64,000 nt of DNA, taken from NCBI GenBank assembly GCA_038277395.1, contig CM076193.1, positions 174,508,711 through 174,572,710 of the forward strand, in the 5' to 3' direction. Numbering within the stretch: the stretch's first letter is position 1; each line of letters opens with the position of its first letter. The notes under the pieces were generated by a model, which saw only the letters and a program-made list of their open reading frames with translations, did no database searches and was not told the origin of the DNA. Source of the DNA: Dryocosmus kuriphilus. Its lineage: Eukaryota; Arthropoda; Insecta; Hymenoptera; Cynipidae. Shown here piece by piece: positions 54,580 to 63,168 of the stretch. Both the position numbers and the translations under genes were made by a program.

Positions 54580-56430
54580 AAGCAGGCTAGATTTTACCTT
54601 GACCATGACCTTGAATGTCATTTCAAGGTCAAATCCAATTTTTTCAATGGGAATCCCTATTTTTAATTGTGGATGTGGAAAGAGCAGTAAACTTTATCTT
54701 CAATTTTAACCTTGACCATGACCTTCAAGGTCATTACAAGATCAAACTTGTTTTTTCAAATGGGAATCCCATTCTTTATTGCGGAACTGCAAGGAGTAGG
54801 AAATTTTACCTTCAAGTGTGACTTTATCCATAGTCATTCTCTCGGCCTTGAACCAGGCTTTCAAGGTCATCTTAAAGAGATTTTTTCAAGAATTTTGAAA
54901 AACTCCAGCCACTGTAGGGTAAGTTCGTTTTTTTTGCGCGGTTGCTGCTTTACAATTCTTTCTATCTGGGAGTCTTTGAAATCTGTTATTTTATTCCTTT
55001 CTTTGACCATGGCTTCTCTAGCAGAAAAAGAGAGAGTTTCTTTATTAACGATGAAAGGTGGGGGTGATGGATGTAGGTCGTACGACGAAATAGCGTAGTC
55101 ATTTAATGAAACGCTTCGAGAAGGCTTAACAAAACATTAGCAAATCCACTATCTCTACAACTATCAGGAAATTAGAAGAAACTGGGAATAATGCGAACCG
55201 TCCAAAATCTGGAAGGACAAAAACTGAAACATCAGAAGAGCGGCAAATGGAAGTGGCCCAGTCTTTTGTAGAAGATCTGCATTTAACTCTTAGGAAGGTC
55301 TCTCAACAGCTTCAAATTAATCGAGTGTCAATTTTTAGGAATTTAAAGATCATTAAATTTCACCCTTACAAAATACACCTTCATCAAGAAATAACTGAAG
55401 ATGATTTTGACCGGAGATTTGAATTTTGTGAGAACATGATGGAAAGAATTGTTCAGAATTATAACTTTCAGTCACTTATCATTTTTTCAAACGAATCAAC
55501 ATTTCATCTTAACGGTGAAGTCAATCACCACAATTGCAGATATTGAAGCAATGAAAATCCCCATTGGCTACGAGAACATGACACGCAATACCCGCAAAAA
55601 TTGAATGTTTGGGCAGGTATTTTTAGGGATCGAATAGTTGGACCGTTTTTCATCGACGGAAATTTATATGGACCAAGACATCTGGAATTACTGTTGGAGC
55701 AAAATATCCCAGCGATTCAGGAAATAGCTGGTGATTATTTTAATGAGATTTGGTATCAGCATGGTGTTGCATATGCTCACTTTCAGATGATTGTGAGAAA
55801 CTAACTAGATGTAGTATTTAGTAATTGTTGGATAGGTCGTAGATGAACAATTGAGTGGCCAGCCAGGTCCCCAGATCGGAGTCCACTTGACGTTCTTCTC
55901 TGGGGCTACATAAAGAGTAAAGTATACTTTACTAGCCCACGAGATTTAGAAGATCTAAAATAAGAAAATAGTCACTGCTTGCGGTGATATTACAGCTGAT
56001 ATGATAAAGAGTGCGATAGAAAATTTTTGTTTCCGTCTAGGAATCTGCCAGGATTTTGGTGGAGAACATTTTGAACACAGGTTGTAAGCCTTGCCTTAAT
56101 TGTCCGGGATCGTTAGCCTTGACTTAACTGGCTGGTATCGTTAACCTTGTCTTAACCGACTGGGATCGCTAGGAGTTACCCTACAGTGGCTGGGATTTTT
56201 CAAAATTCTTGAAAAAATCTTTCTAAAATGAAAGTGTGACCTTGGAATGACCTTGAAGTTCATGGTCAAGGTTAAACTTGTAGATAAAATTTCCTGCTCT
56301 TTCCACATTCACAATGAAAAGTAGGGGTTCCCATTTGAAAAAACATGTTTGACCTTGGAATGATCTTCAAGGTCATTCTCAAGGTCAAACCGATGTCGCA
56401 ATTGAATATACAGGAAAAAATCATAAATCT
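54580..56430 (+). mobile_element. IS630/Tc1-type element with sub-repeated long TIRs
   Basis: Inner inverted repeats CCAGCCACTGTAGGGTAA (54905-54922) and TTACCCTACAGTGGCTGG (56176-56193) are exact inverses. Inversion continues outward over about 240-350 bp through sub-repeats of roughly 110-120 bp carrying 'tgaccttcaaggtcatt', 'ttttttcaaatgggaatccc' and 'gcagtaaattttaccttcaa' phrases. The outer limits are approximate. The interior carries a transposase relic. Confidence 0.75.
55009..56087 (+). pseudogene. IS630/Tc1-superfamily transposase pseudogene
   Basis: Starts MASLAEKERVSLLTMKGGGD. A helix-turn-helix-like region follows with frame changes, then EEFxxRFEFCENMMERI-type sequence and the catalytic region. 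Expected motifs are visible but damaged: SNESTFHLNGEVNHHNCRY (Asn where the first Asp should be), LNVWAGIFRDRIVGPFFIDG, EIWYQHGVAYAHF (second Asp lost from QQDGAPAHY), and SPDRSPLDVLLWGYIKSKVY (third Asp kept). Ends GGEHFEHRL at 56087. Stops and shifts occur at about 55098, 55545 and 55803. Dead. Confidence 0.82.
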
Positions 56431-56968
56431 TTTGTGTTAAATATTTTTCAAAAGGAAATCATTCCTGATGAGTTACTCAGGGGCTTCCATACTTTTGTAC
56501 CAATAAAACTAGTCAATTACATATGACGTGACGTTTCGGTGGCCTTGTGTGCCCCCACTTATCAAACATTTATTTAATTGATGTTCTTTATGACTTAAAG
56601 ATACATACGTGTAAATAAAACTTAACCAAACTTAACTTAACTTATTTATATATCTATATAAAATAATTATTCTTAACAGTAAAGTTTCTTCTACTTGATC
56701 CACTTCTTGCCTTCCTTTCTTCCATATCGGCCTTCCTTAAAGTATTGGAAGGTGCTCACTCTTTTGAAGAAACTTCAAGATTTCTCGCATGGTTTTGAAT
56801 CTATGTCCTAAATAACCAGATATGGAGTTACTACCGTAAAAATTTGCCTAAAAGGAATGTTTTCATGTAGCATAAGTATCGGTTTCTTTACCTACTAAGA
56901 AAGTCTTCAAAAAATAGTAATATTCGAAATACATACATATCCACTTGCACTGAGCGTACTACGTAATT
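56431..56968. other. AT-rich spacer
   Basis: Nothing recognised; an ACTTAACTTAACTT run lies near 56630. Confidence 0.4.
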
Positions 56969-57235
56969 TCAATAGGGCTTCAGCAAGAGCTTTAGCAGTT
57001 CGCTTTTCGTATTTTGAGGGTCCGTAGCTATTGAAAAAATTAAAGCGATATATAATATACTTTCTGAGCCAAACATCCGTGTAATGTCATCTGTGATCTC
57101 GAACAATTTTGCGCAAGCAACTTTCACTAATTTCTTCTGCGCAGGATCCTGTGCTCCATCTTTCAGTTGTGCCAACAGAAAATTTTGTTCAAAATGTTCT
57201 GGTCTAGGTCAGTGACCCATTGTTTAACCATGTCT
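56969..57235 (-). pseudogene. Possible decayed exon of an unknown helical protein
   Basis: On the minus strand a good acceptor (TTTCTTTTTTTAG near 57266) leads to NELKTW-like codons. After frame changes an open stretch follows, LAQLKDGAQDPAQKKLVKVA, then KLFEITDDITRMFGSES. An alternative frame gives KYEKRTAKALAEALLKLR up to a GTATGTATTT donor near 56945. Amphipathic helices are suggested but no family is recognised, and the reading frame is not continuous. Confidence 0.3.
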
Positions 57236-57265
57236 TCAGTTCATTGCACATTTCTACTGAAGCTA

Positions 57266-58009
57266 AAAAAAGAAAACAGTATTTCGTATTTAATTTCAAG
57301 TCATGCTTCTGCATGATGAACACAACGGTTATAGGGGCTCACTCCACAATTTCGAGTGAAATTATCCATCCATTTCTATCGGGTGAGCCCATTCAGAAAT
57401 GGAGAGTATAATGATTTATCGATAATATCTTTCCTATGGCGCGCATCGCCCCATAGTAGACCCTGAAAAATCAAGCAGCAGTTAACTTTCAATTTAATTT
57501 TAAATAAGTATGCTTTCTCTTCTACTTATCAAATTTTCAACATTTTATAGAATCTTTACATAAGGTTCTTTCTCAAACGAAATATTCCTTCTTAATAGTA
57601 ATAATAATTTTAGCAGACGAATATCGAAAAAAACTGCAATCGATATGTTACGCCAATGTTGCCTCAATATTGGCATCAACATTGCCTGCATTGCAGGAGA
57701 TATCGGTGCAACATTGAGGCAGTAGTGGGGTGCTATGAGTGTAAGCACCAAGCGTTTCATCAGACCGATTTCCGCAGAAATCTCTATCAAAATGTTTTCC
57801 GCGTCGCTGATTACGAATTTGGATTTAGAATCTAAATGCTCCAAATAGCGGATCAAATTGGGTGGATAACCAATTATTCTTTATAATTCTACTGAAAATC
57901 ATTAACAAGCAGTTATTTGGTTCGCCATATTTTTTCGCCTCAAGCCGTTTATAATCCAGCAATAGAATATGCACTTCGAAAAAAATTAATCCTCTGTTTT
58001 TTGTTGCAG
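57266..58009. other. Spacer upstream of the long proline-rich exon
   Basis: Contains a short inverted repeat around 57650-57725 (CAATGTTGC / GCAACATTG arms). Minus ORF 57545-57856 overlaps it and is not supported. The last bases are a strong polypyrimidine tract and acceptor (CTCTGTTTTTTGTTGCAG). Confidence 0.4.
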
Positions 58010-58563
58010 AGTTAGGTTCACAGTTCGACCGTTTGCCCGATGGCGCCGAAACTCCTCCTCCTCCTCCTCCCGACACTTCTCCGCCTCGCTCCAGGTCCAG
58101 ATCTCCCCCTACTCCTAGATCCATATCTCCTTCTCGTTACATGCGTCTGTCTTCTTCTGATGCCCAGCTTTTTTATACTGATGACCTTGAACTTATTCGG
58201 CTAATTCCGAAAAATAATCCGAATCAGCTATTCGAAATTCGAAAATACTGTTTTCCTGCCGACGCACCAATTCAATTGTATGCAGGGCGTGGTCGATTTG
58301 GGCCCATGCCAACTGTAACACAAAAAGTAATAATAAAATCTGATGGTGACATCCTTGCCATATTGGCCAGTAATAGAGTTTTTCGTGGAATATATGGCAT
58401 GGAAGGAATGCGGGTGAAATTAAACACCGTAGAAGGCAAGACTTACCCATTAACCCCACGAGAAATTCAGGAAACTCCAGTAGGCCATGGGTACTATATT
58501 TTTGATCATTTTAACGTAGTGCGTTTAAACCGTCGTGAACAGCACACATCTCCACAAGCATGA
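58010..58563 (+). CDS. Long proline-rich terminal exon (gene C, or alternative 3' end of B)
   Basis: Starts after the acceptor TTTTTTGTTGCAG in phase 1, the same phase as the donors of exons 1 and 2 of this gene family. The open frame of about 184 codons begins ELGSQFDRLPDGAE, then six Pro and DTSPP, an Arg/Ser-Pro tract (RSRSRSPPTPRS), and a non-repetitive ~130-residue domain with LFYTDDLELIRLIPKNNP, EIRKYCFPADAPIQLYAGRG and GHGYYIFDHFNVVRL, ending in TGA. The PPPPPP entry recalls exon 3 of A and B. No dedicated exon 1 lies nearby upstream, so it could be spliced to gene B or belong to a separate gene. The domain is unknown to me. Confidence 0.6.
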
Positions 58564-59650
58564 ATTCATTTTTTTTAACTCCTAAACTAAAATATAATAT
58601 TGATTGTAATCCGAAGTCGTACAAAAATATTACAGCTAAAAAACAATTACCTTATTAAGTCAATGTATTGTGATTCTCAAGATTGCAAACTTTCGCCAAT
58701 GCGCAGACAGGCTTGTATTTTGCGGAAGCTGGCAAAAAATTTGTTTTTTATTTCCTTACAAGCAGAAGACATCAGCTGGTTACACGGTTTTGTTTAAGTG
58801 TGCAGAAATGTACATAGTTAGTAAATACACGCTAAAAGAGCACAAAATTTTGTTGTAGATGAAGTTCCTTCACTTAGTTAATAATTATGAAAGAATTCTT
58901 CGAGAAAACTGTAATCTACGTTATATCTGATAGTTAAATGTACTCTGTTTAGTGAAATACTCAAAACTTCGTATCTCCGAAACTAAAGCCCATTGAAGGG
59001 AATGGAAGGATATGTTTCTAATAGGTTTCGATATATTTTCACAGTGCGAAGACCCAGACAAATCCGTGTAACTAGCTGAAGTACTCTTCTTGTGAAATGT
59101 TTATATATTAAAATAAAATCTGTATATTAAGATATTTTAAACATCTTTTTGAATTTGTTTTAGTTTTCAGAAGCTTTCAATGAGCCATTATATTAGAAAT
59201 TATATTAATCTTAATGGAGACATCGGATTTCTGTAAAGCGTAAAATATTGTGTAAATTGTGACAATGCGACATCATGTGAATCAATAATATTTTGTATTA
59301 CTCGAAAATATAGTTTTTCCGTCATTTTAGTTGTTTACATTTCTAAGAAAGATAGAATTTTCGCTAAAAAGCTGCAAAATAAAACGGTGTTCGTAAACCA
59401 TGATGCAGAAATTCTTTTTGCTAATGCTGATAAAGATAATCTCACGCTATAGCTTAAAGGATCTGATTACTATACAAAGCTGCATATTCTTTCGTTCAAT
59501 ACTTCTGCGTATATTAAATAAAAAATCAAACATTTAAGTGAAAATACTTCAAGGAAATACATCCCAGTCCGTCCGATCAGTTCTGTAGTTAACAACCATA
59601 CAAACTGTTTAGCAGAAATAATTTACGAAGAGTTAAAAAATAGCCCTAAG
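58564..59650 (+). other. 3' region of the long exon and shared flank
   Basis: Non-coding. 58980-59100 matches 19500-19600 (inverted), and 59080-59330 matches 13920-14260 (inverted). This marks the end of the A/B duplicated unit. Confidence 0.5.
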
Positions 59651-59756
59651 GTTTGTTAAAAAGTCATTAAGTCCACTCTTTTGTGTGTCGGCGTGCTGAG
59701 AGGACAACAGGATTCTCGTTTACCTCCTCTGGTGGCCCTGGAAAGGGCCGGTCGGT

Positions 59757-60092
59757 TTTCTGCGTTAAGGAGGGGGGGCTCTAGAAGGACGCCTTTAACG
59801 TCCGAACCCTCCTCGTACTGCGTTCAGTTGGGGGGGGGGGAGCCCGGGAGAAGGTCTGCAGTGTCTTCACTGGTGATGGCTCCCGGGGGGCTTCGACCAA
59901 TAAAGGCACTCTAGCTGAGTTCTCGTTTTGCGTTCAACAGGTGGGTTGAGCCCCGAAGAGGTCGGCTTCAAAGTCCGAACCCTCCTCGCACTGAGTTTAA
60001 GTGGGCTGGCGGTGAGCCGCGGGGAAGAGCTGCAGTGTGCTCACGGGTGATGGCTCCCGAAGGGCATCGACCAGTGGAGGCACTCCAGCGGT
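59757..60092 (+). repeat. GC-rich tandem duplication, two ~170-bp units
   Basis: Both units contain 'gtccgaaccctcctcg.actg', 'ctgcagtgt', 'tgatggctcccg' and 'ggcactc' in the same order (59757-59917 and 59930-60092). Non-coding; origin unknown. Confidence 0.7.
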
Positions 60093-60189
60093 TTTTCCGT
60101 TTTTCCTTCAGCAATATCAGTTTAAATAGCTCTTAAAGAAGCAGTTGGACAAGAATTATTCGCATTTAGACACTTCACTTCTTCACTGC

Positions 60190-60706
60190 TTCACTGATGC
60201 ATACACAAAAAAAGAAAGCACTGGAGAAATCCTGATTAAGTATGAACAAACAGCTTTATTTATCAGGTTAAGCGTGTAGCTGTGACGCGTGGAGGTTTCG
60301 GGGAGCGTTCGAACCTCGAGTTGATGTTGGTTACGCGTCGAAGTGTTGAACGATCAAGGTGGATCGACGAGTCCAGATCCTGATGCAGGGTATGTCCAAA
60401 AAAAAAAAAAAACGGTGTTCTCGGAAGCACGAGTAGGTGCGTTGCGATTTTCGGTTCGACTGTCTCGATCACCTCAAACATGCTATCTTTATGCACTTAG
60501 ACACGAGGCAGTCACCATGCAAATTTGCCGCGTGGGGCGCAGTCTCTAATTAGTACCTCAGCGGATGGAAGTGGAAGTCCGGAAGCGGGTTTCCCTTCCT
60601 GCCTCTGTGGACCAATGAGGTTATTTCACCTACACGCGTGGGCTTGCACACGCGCTCGCGTCTTCGCTTCCCGATACCTCCTAAGGACACGCTGAGCTTA
60701 CATAGA
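60190..60706 (-). mobile_element. Probable solo LTR (minus strand)
   Basis: On the minus strand it starts near TGTAAGCTCAGCGTG, has a TATA-like GCATAAAGATAG in the middle and AATAAAGCTG near the end, the order of an LTR. A run of 15 A (T on the minus strand) sits at about 60398. The target duplication is not certain. Confidence 0.4.
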
Positions 60707-60748
60707 AAATATTCTTAGAAACTAATAAATATTTACTCTAACATATTT

Positions 60749-61400
60749 TGACCAGGCCACCGGGCGCGTCCCCAGGTTGCGGATAGAGGAGTCCTGTACC
60801 AAGGAATTCTGCTGAATATGGCTACAAAGTTAAGTAAGCAGTCGCGGACAATGGTCCAGGGATGGTCCCGAAGGAATAAACCCCAAGTCATGGGTGTGAA
60901 CTACCGTGCTTAAGGCTGCATGGCACCAGGGATGTGGTGTCATACCGGTGTCTCTAGGATACAGGGTCGCCTCCTAGAGTATTCAGACCTTACCCTCGCA
61001 TGCGGGACTCTGCGGGGGCGGACCTCCCTTTTCCTAGCTAACAAAAACCCTTATGGAAAATTTGAAGAAGTTCATGAAGCGGTGGTCCCTACCCGAAGAT
61101 AGTCGAGTCCCCCCTAAGAACACCGATGCGGGTGTAAATATTCGGGATAACAACGGCGAGTTGCGTGATGGACAGGCAACTCGATCCCTGTCACCCGAAG
61201 AAAATTCTGTCCAGCCAGAACATCGGCAAAAGGCGACAGGCGCCATGTCACCGGGCACAAATGCTGATGATGCTACGGGCGATACTGAACGTCCGACCAC
61301 TTCAGCAGGAATGTCGCAGCAGCGCATCAAGCGAAGTACCGGGTCATGAGTACCTGTGGGAGGAGATGGGCCCATAATAATAATAATAATAATAATAATA
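60749..61400 (+). mobile_element. Non-LTR fragment with (AAT)n tail
   Basis: GC-rich segment ending in about nine AAT units (61374-61400). Shares 'catggcaccaggg', 'gtattcagacc' and 'ctctgcggggg' blocks with 30054-30791. An open frame at 61053-61349 (MENLKKFMKRWSLPEDSRVP) is hydrophilic and Ser/Thr/Gln-rich, as the N-terminus of some ORF1 proteins is, but no domain is seen. No reverse transcriptase. Confidence 0.55.
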
Positions 61401-61523
61401 CTGAGGGTGAAGAAGTAAAAATTAAGGTAACCGATGTGTTCGAAACGACTCCGAACTCAGTCGCTAGTGCTTGTTAAAAGGGGAAAAAAGATAAACTGGT
61501 GATGGGTCTAATTGTCGTCTTTC

Positions 61524-61672
61524 TTGAACAACGAACGAGTGATCAATTCGCTCGTGATTCAAAAAGACGAGATTCGTAAAATTTTCTTATGACAGGTCGC
61601 TCTTCCCGACCCACGAACGAGTGATCAGCACGTTTGCGATCAAAGAAGGCGAGATTCGTAAGATTTCTTTAT
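61524..61672 (+). repeat. Imperfect 88-bp tandem duplication
   Basis: 'acgaacgagtgatca' followed by 'cgagattcgtaa.attt' occurs at about 61530 and again at about 61614. Non-coding. Confidence 0.6.
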
Positions 61673-62299
61673 CTGGAAATGATCAGGGTTCGTAACAGTC
61701 GACATTTTTCTAAGTCCAAAATGTCGAAATTTTTCCATGTCCAATAGGTCGACATGTTTGGAAACGGGTTTTTGAGGCGTGAGCCGGTGTCGTTTGTACT
61801 GGGGCCATTGGGTGTGCAATGTCGTCATGAACCGATAGGTTGACAATTTTGCGCTGGAAGCGTATATCAGGTTCCTAAATCACACATTCACCAGAATTTT
61901 GAACTTAAAAAAAAATTAAATGTCATATAAGATGATGACCATGTGTTTCCTTCACTTAACGTTACCTCGTTATTTACCAACGTTTCATGCACTTTAGATC
62001 TTAATATTTTGGTTAGACGGTTTGTTGATATTAATAAAAGTGCTAAAATTCAGTTTGCAGATATCACATGCTGTAAAACATTCAGGTGAAAACATCTTTT
62101 TCAGCCTTGACAATGACTTCTATCAACAAATATTGGTGGGTTCAACCATTGTACCTTTGTTTGCGTATGTTATGTTGGCTTATTTATAAAGTGATGGTTT
62201 CAGAAAATTTAAAACTGTTCATAACTGCACCTATATTTCTTATTATCGTTATTATGTAGTTGACACTATTTTATGCATAGAAAACGAATACTTTTATTC
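61673..62299. other. Spacer, no gene seen
   Basis: AT-rich, with several GTCGACAT-containing short repeats at 61697-61760. Confidence 0.4.
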
Positions 62300-62627
62300 T
62301 ATTATTCACGCACTTAGCTACATCATACTTGTATTTCTACAATATGCAAAGACTTGCACCTTCAAATATTCTGTATATTTAACTGTCTATAACGTATCTT
62401 GTAGAATTTATATTAGTTTCACGAAGGTTCAAATGAGCCTTTATAATCAAAATTATATCAATTTTCAATTTAAACACCGGATTCCTCTAAATCGTAGAAG
62501 ATGATGTAAATTATGACAAGGTGACATCAGTTTAAACAAACTATGAAACTTTTGCCTACTTGAAATAAACACATGAATCGTGTAAAGGTCAGAACGATTA
62601 TTGACGAGATAACAACTGTAGTATGTA
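62300..62627 (+). other. Gene D 5' flank shared with gene A
   Basis: Inverted match to 27640-27960 over most of its length. Confidence 0.55.
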
Positions 62628-62670
62628 ATATATATGAACGTGAAATACTTCATAAATACAATGGTTAGTT
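62628..62670 (+). promoter_or_regulatory. Gene D core promoter
   Basis: ATATATATGAA-type TATA element (about 62628-62637) and TTAGTT (62665-62670) at the position of the TCAGTT initiator of genes B and E. Weaker match than in B. Confidence 0.45.
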
Positions 62671-62689
62671 TCTCCTGTAATTGCTGAGA

Positions 62690-62744
62690 ATGAGAATCGT
62701 TCATACCGTGGTCTTATCTTTGGTGTTCGCCTTTAATACTACAG
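62690..62744 (+). CDS. Gene D exon 1: signal-peptide exon (partial gene)
   Basis: The 55 coding nt encode MRIVHTVVLSLVFAFNTT and end in phase 1 before GTAAATATG. The exon is closest to gene A exon 1. Downstream it runs into intron and then into the third long-TIR transposon, so exons 2 and 3, if present, lie beyond the right edge of the window. Exon length, phase and promoter layout match the other three copies. Confidence 0.65.
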
Positions 62745-63168
62745 GTAAATATGATCGCGTAATATATTCATAATTTTAGGTTCACTCTTAAGCTCTCCAC
62801 AAACATAAATTTTTCCTCTTTAATCTGCTTTCTATCCCAGCAGCCTTTTTTCTCAACTTTTTATGAATGAAATGACCGAAATAAGTACGAACGTAATCGG
62901 AATTTAATCTGTTGGAACGTGCCCGAGTCTAGATACGAGTTCTACTTTAAACCACCTAATTCTGTAACTTAATAGTTTTCAAGAGAATCTTTGGAGGGCT
63001 CATTTCACTAGAATTCACGCTCTACTTTAACCCTGAAAATGGCAGTTATTTCCATTTCTGCCGATTTCAGGTTTAAAGTAGGACCTCGTGAGGACATCCT
63101 ATGGCCCTCCACTCAGCGCGCCTTATTCTGTTGCTCACGCATCACGGAACTGGAATGCTAGATATACA
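62745..63168 (+). other. Gene D intron 1 with a small palindromic element
   Basis: The first ~170 bp match the intron starts of the paralogues. At about 62925-63105 lies a palindromic segment (CTACTTTAACCCTGAAA against TTTCAGGTTTAAAGTAG), probably a small MITE. Its TTTCAG end looks like an acceptor, but an in-frame TAG follows in phase 1. Confidence 0.5.

Noticed and set aside
57545..57856. 103-codon minus-strand ORF
   Set aside because: Half of it runs through a CAATGTTGC/GCAACATTG inverted repeat; no domain and no splice support.
63005..63168. TTTCAG acceptor near 63070 as gene D exon 2
   Set aside because: In the required phase 1 it hits TAG after two codons, and the sequence is one arm of a small palindrome.
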